Shown in pieces: positions 29,919 to 42,977 of a DNA stretch of 64,000 nt; within the stretch, counting starts at the first letter, position 1; each line of letters opens with the position of its first letter. The notes beneath the pieces are model-generated. The model was not told the origin of the DNA. It saw only the letters and a program-made list of their open reading frames with translations, and did not search any database. The translations under genes and the position numbers were made by a program. Source of the stretch: Enterovibrio sp. JCM 19048 (GTDB taxonomy: Bacteria; Pseudomonadota; Gammaproteobacteria; Enterobacterales; Vibrionaceae); assembly GCA_001310415.1 (NCBI GenBank), contig BAXE01000017.1, positions 1 to 64,000 on the forward strand. Reading direction: 5' to 3'.

Positions 29919-30645
29919 TTACCTGCGATGTATTTTCCAGTCCCATTGCGTTCTTCCGGCAATGGAAAATGCGCGACTTTCCGTTAACCAGGAGGAATAA
30001 AAAACAGGGATTGAGGCAGCTTCGGATATGTTGGTGTGATTTTTTGCGCCTGCCGGGTTATTTCGATATCACGCCCTGCACTCAGTACCATGCCAATCGC
30101 GTAGGGCGCATCAGGGATGGCACATGGTGGCGGTAGATATCCGGCAATGACTCATCAAAGTCGATCACCAATACCCTGTGTTCTGGATGATCGTGTAAGT
30201 AGAGAAAGGCATCGAGCAGGGCGCAGTGAAATGAGTCTTCTCCGGCGGCGATTGAGTTGGCTGGAATGGCCTTTTTGGTTGCGATGGTGAAAAGCCCAGC
30301 AGCGGTATTGTGGACTGACTGGGAGAATGCAATCGGTGAGGCATCATCACCGGAAAGTACACTCAACAATAACGACAGGGTTCTTTGTATTTCACCGTGT
30401 TTACTGGAGAAAACGGTGTAATGAATCTCTTCTTTTTCTGAAAGCTCTGCGGCAACCTGAACCGCCAATTTGCTCAGGTTGCTCATTCTGCGGCGCATCG
30501 CAGGAGGAACTAAAGCGACTGCCGGAAAGTCAGGCTTTTGAAGTGACGGGCTTTTTTGCAATGCCCACACCATCCAGTCGGATTTATTTTCCAGCCCCGG
30601 TGAAAGTGCGTGAATCTTTGTGATGTTAAAGTGAATACTGCTCAT
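29919..30645 (-). CDS. ketosynthase-like chain-length factor (ApeC-like, Ketoacyl-synt_2; frameshifted)
   Basis: A protein of about 240 residues (MSSIHFNITKIHALSPGLENK...) resembling the short N-terminal-ketosynthase proteins of aryl-polyene and xanthomonadin clusters. The motif SVHNTAAGLFTIAT occupies the active-site loop but has Asn where the ketosynthase Cys would be, so it is probably a non-catalytic partner. Two shifts near 30100 and 29990 break it; the third frame supplies the family-like ending SWLTESRAFSIAGRTQWDW. It is the first gene of the minus-strand unit. Confidence 0.72.
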
Positions 30646-30969
30646 TGACTTATTCTTTAATCGCAAGCGTCATTTCATTCACAAAGTATTTAGTTGTTAA
30701 TTTTTGTCCATAAATAAGTATTGAGTTAAGAGTGAATTGGCGTAAATGCTACTGTTAAGTCTAATAATTACATCTTGTGATGTGTGGTGAGTCGGTTTTT
30801 TTTAAAATGAGCCGTGAGGGGGATTACTTTTTTGAAAGTAAATACGCGGGTGATGGAGAAAATAGACTACGCCACAGTGAAAATGTGTGATGGTGGTTCA
30901 GTAGGGCGTCTTTGTGACGAAACCAGAAGCGGTGACTGAGTTTGTCACCGCGTTTAGGATAGAGTCAGA
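30646..30969. other. gene-free AT-rich region upstream of the biosynthetic cluster
   Basis: About 324 bp with no credible ORF. It should carry the promoter of the cluster (minus strand). Visible features are a TTACTTT-TTTG-AAAGTAA palindrome at 30824-30841, possibly an operator, and a GCGGTGAC/GTCACCGC hairpin at 30929-30951 that may end barA transcription. Confidence 0.5.
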
Positions 30970-33710
30970 TCAGTCGTTTTCGTCGAGGTAGTGTGGCGCC
31001 TGATCGCGGATGTTCTGCATTTCATCCATCAGCTCAAAAAGCTCGGGTTCGATATCTTCGATGAACGCGCCCTGTTTGAGTTGGGTTTCCAGTTCATAAC
31101 AAAGTTTTTTCAGCCGCGGCACGCCGCTGTAGGCGCAGCTGCCATGCAGTTTATGAACCACAGGCCACAAATCCTCGGCTTCGCATCATCTATTGCGCGG
31201 TTCACCTTGTCTGTGACTTCATCAAAAGAGCGTACCAACATCTGCAGCATATCTTTAGCCAGATCGCTTTTGCCCGCCGCCTGCTTCATCGCAAGTGACC
31301 AGTCAATGCTAAGCGATTCGCCCACTTTGTTCGGTTTGATAAGCGGTGTCGTCGGCTGCACATCGCTGGCGTGGGGGTGGGTCCAATGATGTAACACCTG
31401 CTCCAGGATATGCTCTTCGATCGGCTTGGTCAGGTAGTCATCCATTCCCTCTCCCAGCAGGCGTTCCCGCTCGCCGGACATCGCATGTGCTGTTACCGCA
31501 ACCACCGGGGTATGCTGGTTAAGCGGCGTTTTGCGGATTTCCTTACAGGCGGTGACGCCGTCCATCTCCGGCATCTGGATATCCATCAAGATGAGATCGA
31601 ATTTCTGCGTCAGGGCACAGTTAACCGCATGTCGGCCATCAGAGGCAGCTACTACATTATCAACCCGCTCGGCAAGCAAGGCGGTAATCAGTTTGAGGTT
31701 GGCTGGGTTGTCATCCACGGCCATGACGGTGATAGGCACTTTGGTTGTTTGCGTCTCAACGACAGGTGGTAACAATGCAGGAGTCGCTTGGGCACCTTGG
31801 ATCAGCTCCACCAGTTTTCTCGTTGCAAGCGGTTTAGCCAGGCAGGCAGTTACCCCGGAAGCCAGCAGCGCTTCAGACAAAGCAAGCTCTGTGGTTGGCA
31901 GGCAGAAAATCACCTTATTACTGAACGCTTCTGCCGTTTAGCCAGTGTGATGAGCGCATTGTTATCCGGCACATCCGCGCATCCACACAAATCAGTACTG
32001 AGGAAACGGGGTCTGAGCTTTCAGGGAGCGCCGCAAAGCTATGGATGTCCAAAGGCAGGTTGCCAAGCGCTCGCCCATCATCTGACGGCTTTCTGTGTCC
32101 GGCTCGACAATCATCAGGGACTGGCCTTTGAGTGCCGCGCAGTCAACTGGCTGTACCAGAGGCAAGTCGGTCTGGATAAGCGTCAGGGTAAACCAGAAGG
32201 TCGAGCCTGGTGCAGTCGGCTGCTGAAACCGATGTCTCCGCCCATTTGCTGTACCAGTTTTGGGTGATCACCAGACCAAGACCGGTACCGCCATAGCGGC
32301 GGCTGATACTGGCATCGGCCTGACGGAATGCCTGGAACAACTGGGATTGCTGGCGCTCGGAAATACCGATACCGGTGTCGCGGATAATGAACTGCAGTTC
32401 CAGCCTTTCATCGCGCTGTTGCTTGAGATCGACGCTGACACTGATATTGCCACGTTCGGTAAATTTGGCTGCGTTACCAATCAGGTTAGTGAGTACTTGC
32501 TGGATACGCAGCGGGTCGCCGATCACACCAGCAGGGATACGTGGGTCGATACGGAGGTTGAGCTCCAGCCCCTTCTCGTGCGCCATCGGTGCCAACAGTC
32601 GCATCACTTCGTCCAGCGAGTCTTCAAAATCAAATGGGATATTTTCCAGCAGCAGTTTGCCGGCTTCCAGTTTCGAGAAATCCAGGATGTCGTTGATGAT
32701 GGTCAGCAGGTTATTGGCCGATTTTTCGATGGTCTGCAGATAGTCATGCTGGCTGCTGGAAAGCTGGGTTTTCAGCATCTGGCGGGTAAAGCCGATGACA
32801 CCGTTCAGCGGTGTACGCAGTTCGTGAGACATGTTGGCCAGAAATTCGGATTTCACCCGCGCTGCTTCCTGGGCATTTTTCTTGGCGATGTCGAGTTCCA
32901 CGTTCTGGATCTCTAGCTGCTCTAACGTTTCACGCAAATCGGAGGTCGCCTGATCGATGCTTTGTTGCATTTCCAGGTGGTATTCCGACAGGGAGATCGC
33001 CATGGCGTTGATCCCGTTTTTCAGCGTATCCAGTTCGCCCAGCAACTTGCCTTCAATCCGAACATCGAGATGCCCGCGTCGGATTCTGTCGATCATGCTT
33101 ATCATCTGCTTGATAGGAATTTCGACATCCTGCAACAGGCGGTAAGCAAAAAAGCCGGAGAGAATAATACCGAGGATAAGCACCACACCGGCGGAGATGA
33201 TCTCCTGATATTGCTTGAGTTTTACCGTGGAGAGATCCATCTCATGGTGATGTAGCCAATCGGCTGCTCAACGGCCAGCGTGTCGTGAATACCGGCAATC
33301 GCCCGGATCGGCGTGCGCAGCAGCAGGGTGTCCTTGGTGCGGCTTATCTCCAGACTGTCCGGCAACGGCTGACCTGCGGGGATGGCCAACAGGTCGAGAT
33401 TGCGGTGGTAATTAGAGGTAACAAACAGCTCATTGTGGTCGTTAAACACCGCAATACTGCGGATATACTGACTTTGCTGCCGGTGGGTGTGGCCAATCAG
33501 GCGGCGCACACTTTCCCGGCTCTCGTTGGTGAGCCCGATTTCACTGGCGATGGCGAGCGGTTCAATGATGGCCTGACCGGCAACGGAAAGCTGTTGCTCC
33601 AGCTCCTGATAGCGGTTGGTGATGAAATACGCGCTCAGCAAAATGCCGATAATGAGCGTCGGGGCAAGGGTGAGGGTGATTACTCTGGCGCGAAGTCCGT
33701 ATTTGGTCAT
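30970..33710 (-). CDS. barA: hybrid sensor histidine kinase BarA/VarS (frameshifted)
   Basis: Tripartite membrane kinase of about 910 residues that phosphorylates UvrY/VarA and so controls the Csr small RNAs. Order: TM1 ([19 protein letters not shown]), sensor region, TM2 ([20 protein letters not shown]), HAMP, H-box [12 protein letters not shown] and G boxes ([24 protein letters not shown]), a degenerate receiver, a receiver with [13 protein letters not shown] and an Hpt domain ([10 protein letters not shown]). Frameshifts lie near 33240, 32250, 31930 and 31185. It is divergent from rlmD, as in other gamma-proteobacteria. Confidence 0.9.
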
Positions 33711-33901
33711 GCTGTCTATTCTGTGGGAGAATTGCCGCCAATTTTGCGGCGTACCTAGTCAACATTCTAAACAAGGTATGCGATGACACCAACGCTGACG
33801 GCGAGAATTCAGCAGGTTATCACACCTGATCTCCCGCCGGGCGACCGATTAATGCGGCGGCAGACTCTACGTCCTTCCGCTGCGCAAGCTGGAACACGAG
33901 C

Positions 33902-35216
33902 ATGGCGCGCTTTTTTAAGCCTCAGAAAAAAAGAGTATTGATACCAAACACAAGGCGATGACGGTTGAACGTCTTGATCACCAGGGCGATGGCGTGGCCT
34001 TTGAAGGCAAGAAACCGGTGTTTATCGCGGGTGCTTTGCCGGGTGAAGATGTATTGGTGCAACTGACAGAAGACAAGCGCCAGTTTGCCCGAGCGCGCCT
34101 GATGAAAGTGGTCTCGCCAAGTGCAGAGCGCATCAAGCCGTTTTGTCAGCACTACCGCACCTGTGGTGGTTGTAACCTGCAGCATTTGGGGCATGAAGCG
34201 CAAATTGCAGCCAAGCAGCAAACCTTGTCCCAGCTGATGAAAAAATTCGCATCAGCCGATCTGGCGCAGGATGCCCCTGTGGTCTCGGCAGAAACCGGTT
34301 ACCGCCGCCGTGCGCGACTGAGTGTCAAAATCAGCAAAACCGGTGAGCTGGAAATGGCTTCCGCCAGCGCAGCAGCAATGACATTGTCACCGTCACTGAT
34401 TGTCCGGTGCTGAGCACCGAACTCAATGCTCTGCTGCCTGACCTCTACACTCTGCTTGATGGCTTGCGTGGCCGCCGTATTGTCGGCCATGTTGAGCTGG
34501 TGGCGTCTGATGCCGGTCGCGTGCTTTTGGTACGCACCACCAAGAAACTGCACGAAGACGATGTGCAACGCCTGACCGCGTTTGCTGAGCAAAACAGCCT
34601 GATTTTCTATCTTCAGCAGGAAGACGATGCAGCAAGCCGCGTTTGTGGTGAGCAGCCTTTCTACTCGCTCGGCAACCAAGCGCTGGCCTTTGAGCCGCAG
34701 GATTTTATCCAGGTCAATGCAGACATCAATGAAAAGATGATTGCCCAGGCGCTGGATTGGCTGGCACTGGATGACAACGACACTGTGCTCGACCTTTTCT
34801 GTGGCCTTGGCAACTTCAGCCTGCCTCTTGCCGCTCAGGTGAAAAGTGTGGTTGGCATTGAAGGTGTGGAAGAGATGGTGTCGCGTGCAACGGATAACGC
34901 TGCGCGCAATGCGTTATCGAACGCGCGTTTCTATCACGCCAACCTGGAACTTGATCCGGCGGAGACGGTCTGGGGTAAAGAATCACACAATAAAATTTTG
35001 CTCGATCCTGCGCGCGCAGGTGCTTTAGGGGTTATGCCTTATGTGGCACAATCTGGCGCAGAGCGGGTCGTTTATGTGTCCTGCAACCCGGCGACACTGG
35101 CACGTGACAGTCAGGTGCTTTTGGAAAACGGGTACAAGCTGGCTAGGTTGGGCATGTTGGACATGTTCCCTCACACCGGACACTTGGAGTCGATGGCGCT
35201 GTTTGTCAAAGATTGA
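33902..35216 (+). CDS. rlmD: 23S rRNA (uracil-1939-C5)-methyltransferase (frameshifted)
   Basis: SAM- and Fe-S-dependent RNA methyltransferase. The start [11 protein letters not shown] is separated by a deletion near 33947 from the TRAM domain ([17 protein letters not shown]). The Fe-S cysteines are in [16 protein letters not shown], the SAM motif in [14 protein letters not shown], and the catalytic cysteine in [12 protein letters not shown] second deletion near 34362 (ATGGCT for ATGGGCT) shifts the frame until 34407. The total is about 438 residues. It precedes relA by 59 bp. Confidence 0.92.
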
Positions 35217-35275
35217 GTGTTCAGCGGGCAGCTTCAGGGCTGCCCGGTTAAGGATAAGAAAAACAGGATAGTGAA

Positions 35276-37482
35276 ATGGTCGCAATTCGTGGCGCGCACC
35301 TCAATGACAACAAAGAATTTGTACTTGAACGCTGGGTAGAAGGATTGGCTCAGGATGCCGCCATCTCCAAAGCGTTGATTGACGCTTACCACCATTGCCA
35401 GACGCTGGGCGATGAGCAGACACTGGCGCAGCCGCTGTGGTCTGGCCGTGAGATGATTGAAATCCTCGTCACCCTGAGTATGGACAAGGATACCCTGCTG
35501 GCAGCCTTGCTGTTCCCGGTCGCCGAGGACGGTCTGCTGTCTGCTGAAGACCTCAAAGAGCATTACGGCAACACCATCGCCAAGCTGGTGGACGGTGTGC
35601 AGGAAATGGCGGCTATTCGCCATCTTAACGCCCACAACGAAGAAGCTACCGCGGCACAGGTGGACAATGTCCGCCGTATGCTGCTTTCCATGGTGGATGA
35701 TTTTCGCTGCGTGGTGATCAAGCTTGCCGAGCGCATCAGTTACCTGCGTGAAGTAAAAAACGAGCCGGATGCCGTGCGTCAGTCTGTCGCCAAAGAGTGC
35801 GCCAACATCTACGCGCCGCTGGCAAACCGACTGGGTATCGGCCAGCTCAAGTGGGAGATCGAGGACTACGCCTTCCGCTACCAGCACTCGGTCACCTATA
35901 AGCAAATCGCCAAACAGCTGGCTGAGCGTCGTATCGACCGCGAGCAGTACATCGAAACCTTTGTGTCTGATTTGCAGGAGGCGATGGAAGCTTCCGCCAT
36001 TAATGCACAGGTCTACGGCCGCCCGAAACATATCTACAGCATCTGGCGCAAAATGCAGAAGAAAGGCCTCGCCTTTGACGAGCTTTTCGACGTGCGTGCC
36101 GTGCGTATCATTGCTGACCAATTACAAGACTGCTACGCCGCCCTTGGCGTGGTGCACACCAAATACCGCCATCTTCCTAAAGAGTTTGACGACTACGTCG
36201 CTAACCCTAAACCCAATGGTTACCAGTCTATCCACACTGTGGTGTTGGGCCCGGAAGGGAAAACGGTAGAAATCCAAATCCGCACCAAGCAGATGCACGA
36301 CGATGCTGAACTGGGTGTTGCCGCGCACTGGAAATACAAAGAAGGTTCATCAGCAGGCCGCAGCGGCTATGACGAGAAAATTACCTGGCTGCGTAAACTG
36401 CTGGCCTGGCAGGAAGAGATGTCAGACTCCGGCGAAATGCTTGATGAGCTTCGCAGTCAGGTGTTTGATGATCGCGTTTACGCCTTTACCCCAAAAGGGG
36501 ACGTTGTTGACCTGCCAATTGGCGCGACACCTCTGGATTTTGCCTACCACATTCACTCTGAAGTAGGGCACCGCTGTATTGGTGCAAGGTGGAAGGCCGC
36601 ATTGTGCCGTTCACCTATCAGCTTCACATGGGCGATCAGGTTGAAATCATCACCCAGAAAGAGCCTAACCCGTCCCGCGACTGCTGAACCCAAGCCTGGG
36701 TTTTGTGACCTCCGGCCGAGCCCGCGCCAAGATCAATGCCTGGTTCCGTAAACAAGCGCGTGAGAAAAACGTCGAGGCCGGCAAAGAGATCCTTGATGCG
36801 GAGCTGGCCAAGATTGGCGCAGCAGCAAAGATGCCGCACTGGCCATGAAGCGCTTCAACGTTAACAGTCTGGATGAAGTCTACGCGGGTGTGGGCAGTGG
36901 CGACCTGCGTATTAACCAGGTGGTGAACTACATCAACTCCGTGGTCAACAAACTGACCAAGGAAGAAGAAGATCAACAGCTGCGTGAAAAGCTGGAACAC
37001 GGCGACAGCAGCTCTGCACCCAAGAAGCCGCGCCGCGACGCTGTGGTGGTGGAAGGGGTAGATAACCTGATGACTCACCTGGCCCGTTGTTGTCAGCCCA
37101 TTCCGGGCGACGATATCGAAGGCTATGTGACGCAAGGGCGCGGGATCTCCGTGCATCGCGCGGACTGTGAGCAGCTTGCCGAGCTTCGCCACCATGCGCC
37201 GGAACGTATCATTGATACGGTGTGGGGCGGCGGTTATATCGGCAGCTATCAAATCACTGTGCGGGTATCTGCTTCGGAACGCAGCGGTCTTATCAAGGAT
37301 CTCAACAGCGTCCTGACAAACGAGAAGGTGAAAGTCTCCGGCATGCAGTCACGGGTCGACTATAAGCAGCAAATGTCCATCATGGATTTTGATCTGGAGC
37401 TGAGCGATCTCGAAGTGCTGGGGCGGGTGATTGCCCGTCTTGAACAGGTCAAGGACGTGCACCAGCCAAGCGGCTGCACTAA
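35276..37482 (+). CDS. relA: (p)ppGpp synthetase I, RelA (frameshifted)
   Basis: Ribosome-associated stringent-response synthetase. The degenerate hydrolase domain is followed by the synthetase motif DDYVANPKPNGYQSIHT, the TGS domain (VYAFTPKGDVVDLPIGATPLD), a zinc-finger region (ARCCQPIPGDDIEGYV) and the ACT domain. Four one-base losses near 36585, 36684, 36827 and 37463 interrupt the C-terminal half. The restored end reads PAKRLH with the stop at 37482, giving about 735 residues. As written, the last shift fuses RelA to MazG in one open frame; that fusion is not real. Confidence 0.92.
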
Positions 37483-37491
37483 ACAACACGG

Positions 37492-37524
37492 TCAAAAGGG
37501 AAAGCTGGTCTTTCCCTTTTTTCT
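37492..37524 (+). terminator. terminator after relA
   Basis: Perfect 11-bp stem AAAAGGGAAAG / CTTTCCCTTTT (37494-37504, 37510-37520) running into T. It lies between the restored relA stop and mazG, which supports the stop at 37482. Confidence 0.85.
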
Positions 37525-37546
37525 TTACGGACACCAAAGGTTACAG

Positions 37547-38361
37547 ATGAAAAATATGTCGCGAATGCAAGAATTGCTCGAAATTATGGCCACCTTACGG
37601 GACCCGGAAAACGGCTGCTCCTGGGACAAAAAACAGACATTCGATTCCATAATTCCTTACACCATCGAAGAAACTTTTGAGACGGTGGATGCCATTGAGC
37701 GCCAGAACTGGGCAGATGTGCGGGATGAACTGGGGGATCTGCTGTTTCAGATCGTGTTCTATAGTCAACTCGGTAAAGAGCAGGGGCTGTTTGACTTCGA
37801 AGACATCGCCGGGGCAATGTGCGACAAACTGGTACGCCGTCACCCCCATGTCTTCGGTGACAAAGACGAGCAGGGTAATCCTCTGGTGGAAGCCGACTGG
37901 GAAGGCATCAAAGCCGCTGAGCGTGCTGCCAAAGCCAAACCGGAAGAGCCGCTCAGCATTCTCGATGATGTCCCGACAGCGCTGCCTGCGTTGGGGCGCG
38001 CCAGCAAGCTGCAAAAGCGTTGTGCCGTTTTGGGTTTGACTGGGGAACGCTTGGGCCTGTGGCTGAAAAAGTGCAGGAGGAGCTCGAAGAAGTGATGGAA
38101 GAAGCCGTGATGGCGGATATCGATCAGGAGCGTGTCGACGAAGAGGTCGGCGACTTATTGTTTGCGGTAGTCAATCTTGCCCGCCACCTTGGCACAAACC
38201 CGGAAAAAGCACTTCGCAAGGCCAACCTGAAATTTGAAAAACGTTTTCGTAAAGTTGAAATGAAATTACGCGATAATGGTAAAAACTTGCAGGAAAGTCA
38301 GCTGGATGAGCTCGAAATGCTGTGGCAAGAAGTGAAACGTGAAGAGGCGCAAAAAATCTAG
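37547..38361 (+). CDS. mazG: nucleoside triphosphate pyrophosphohydrolase MazG (frameshifted)
   Basis: Hydrolyses (d)NTPs to monophosphates, and in E. coli lowers ppGpp and limits MazEF toxicity. Two MazG domains are seen, each with an acidic metal cluster: ELGDLLFQIVFYS (N-terminal) and EVGDLLFAVVNLAR (C-terminal). A deletion near 38030 separates KRCAV from GFDWGTLGPVAEKV. The total is about 272 residues. The ATG at 37547 has AAAGG upstream. It lies between relA and pyrG, as in other vibrios. Confidence 0.9.
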
Positions 38362-38392
38362 GTAAATCACTCCATTGATTTACGACAAAAAA
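38362..38392 (+). terminator. possible terminator after mazG
   Basis: Eight-bp inverted repeat GTAAATCA / TGATTTAC followed by GACAAAAAAA rather than T. It is AT-rich and weak. It could equally be a regulatory hairpin in the 144-bp pyrG leader. Confidence 0.4.
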
Positions 38393-38504
38393 ATTCGGCA
38401 TTCTGTGTGATAGTTTTCACGTTGTGGGAAGTTTCGGGCTCTGGTATCATGTCGTCCCGTCCAGATTTCCAATAATTTCCCCTAAATCCAACTCTCAGGT
38501 TTAG

Positions 38505-40137
<1,633 letters not shown>

Positions 40138-40148
40138 CTGAAACAAAG

Positions 40149-40180
40149 AAGCGGTTGCGTATGACGTGCAGCCGCTTTTT
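40149..40180 (+). terminator. terminator between pyrG and eno
   Basis: Stem AAGCGGTTGC / GCAGCCGCTT (one G-U pair) followed by TTTTT. Confidence 0.7.
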
Positions 40181-40199
40181 CGCATTTCTAAGCTATTGA

Positions 40200-41519
<1,320 letters not shown>

Positions 41520-41546
41520 TCGCTTACCTGAAACTGTTTTAGATTG

Positions 41547-41576
41547 AAAAACGGCACCGAAAGGTGCTGTTTTTTT
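41547..41576 (+). terminator. terminator after eno
   Basis: Stem ACGGCACC / GGTGCTGT with flanking A and T runs. Confidence 0.85.
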
Positions 41577-41691
41577 ATGTATGGAAGAATGCGAGAAAGA
41601 GCAGATTCGAGTTGGGAGATAAAAGATCAAACATCATCCTAGATTAAGGTTGATAGTTATTAACCACCTTACCTCATATCATGTTGATGAA

Positions 41692-41764
41692 TCTCAAATC
41701 TCAAATCTCAAATCTCAAATCTCAAATCTCAAATCTCAAATCTCAAATCTCAAATCTCAAATCT
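41692..41764 (+). repeat. tandem heptamer repeat, (TCTCAAA)10
   Basis: Ten perfect copies of TCTCAAA (41692-41761) plus a partial TCT. The array lies between the eno terminator and the ubiI stop codon (41763-41765), which its last bases touch. On the plus strand three units encode I-S-N-L-K-S-Q repeats, but no ribosome-binding site supports translation. Confidence 0.95.
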
Positions 41765-42977
41765 ATTTCTTCTTCGCCAACTCCGGCAAATCACCCGTTA
41801 AACCTAAGGCTCGTTTAATAAATTGCGTTTTGATGCCCGGAAGTGTGGCAGCTGCCATCAGACCGATTCCGCGGAACAGTTTTTTTGCCGGGTTCTCGCC
41901 AGCAAACAAATCCCTGAAACCTTGCATCGCAGCAATCATCTGCGCTGCTTCTGCTTTGCGCCAACGTTCAAAGGTGCGCAGGTTGGTTCTCTCGCCAATG
42001 TCTTTGCCTTCATCACTCAAACGCACCACCTCCTGCGCCAGTGTAGCGGCATCTAGCAGGCCCAGATTAACGCCCTGACCTGCCAGCGGGTGAATGGTGT
42101 GGGCTGCATCGCCAATTAAGGCGACGCGCTCAACCGCAAAGTCCCGCGCATAACGCATTTTAAGAGGGAATGCGGCGCGTTCGCCTTCCACGGTGCAAAG
42201 TCCAAGACGAAGGTCAAACGCCGCGCTCAGCGCTTTGTTGAACTCTTCTGTTGGCATTGAGCAACGTACATCGGCATTTTCCGGAGATTGAGACCACACG
42301 ATGGAGCTGAGATATGGGTCTGACAATGGCAGGAAGGCCAGTGGGCCGTCCGGCGTAAAGATCTGTCGTGCAACACCACCGTGCGGCTCTTCAGTGCGGA
42401 TATTGGCTACCAGTGCGCTATGGCCGTAATCCCAATGCGTGAGTGGGATAGAAAGCTGGTTGCGCACCCAAGAGTTTGCACCATCAGCACCGACCACCAG
42501 TTTGGCGGTAATGGCGTTGCCGGATTCGAGCGTCAGCCAGGCTTCGGTTTCACCGAACATCAATGTCTGGCAGCGTTCTGGGCAGAAAAGGGTGATATTG
42601 TGCTGTTGTTTGACGCGATCAAGCAGTGCCAGCTGGATAACGCGGTTCTCGACGATATAACCGAGGTTTGGTTGTCCCAAATCCATCGCATCGAAATCAA
42701 TCGCCGCGAAACTGTCTTGTTCCCACACCGACATTTTCTGGTAGGGCGCAGCGCGACGGGACAGGATACCTTCCCATGCGCCGACGTTTTTCAGGATACG
42801 CTCACTGGCACGGCTCAGTGCAGAAACACGCAGATCAGGCAGTGCATTCAATGATGGTTCAGGCTCTTTGCCTTCGATGATGGCGATACGCAAATCGCTG
42901 TCAGCCAGCGCTGCTGCAAGGGTCAGCCCAACCATGCCACCGCCGATAATGGCGATGTCTACATTTGTCATTTTCAT
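41763..42977 (-). CDS. ubiI: 2-octaprenylphenol hydroxylase UbiI (VisC)
   Basis: FAD monooxygenase that adds the C5 hydroxyl in ubiquinone synthesis. It has an intact 404 residues. The FAD-binding fold IIGGGMVGLTLAAAL, the mid-domain ADGANSWVR (DG motif) and the GDAAHTIHPLAGQGVNLGLLD motif are all clear. Its ATG overlaps the ubiH stop (TAATG). The stop abuts the heptamer array. It is similar in sequence to ubiH, its upstream operon partner. Confidence 0.93.
   Translation of the reverse strand: MKMTNVDIAIIGGGMVGLTLAAALADSDLRIAIIEGKEPEPSLNALPDLRVSALSRASERILKNVGAWEGILSRRAAPYQKMSVWEQDSFAAIDFDAMDLGQPNLGYIVENRVIQLALLDRVKQQHNITLFCPERCQTLMFGETEAWLTLESGNAITAKLVVGADGANSWVRNQLSIPLTHWDYGHSALVANIRTEEPHGGVARQIFTPDGPLAFLPLSDPYLSSIVWSQSPENADVRCSMPTEEFNKALSAAFDLRLGLCTVEGERAAFPLKMRYARDFAVERVALIGDAAHTIHPLAGQGVNLGLLDAATLAQEVVRLSDEGKDIGERTNLRTFERWRKAEAAQMIAAMQGFRDLFAGENPAKKLFRGIGLMAAATLPGIKTQFIKRALGLTGDLPELAKKK

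Noticed and set aside
33783-33956. 57-codon plus-strand frame between barA and rlmD
   Set aside because: Overlaps the rlmD start in another frame, has no ribosome-binding site and no recognisable similarity; the divergent promoter region is the simpler explanation.
36845-38095. Single open frame joining RelA C-terminus to MazG
   Set aside because: A lost base near 37463 removes the relA stop. A perfect terminator lies between the restored stop and the mazG ATG, so a natural fusion is unlikely.
41650-42078. Plus-strand ORF reading through the heptamer array
   Set aside because: Its repeat peptide (ISNLKSQ) comes only from the tandem DNA repeat, and the remainder is antisense to ubiI.
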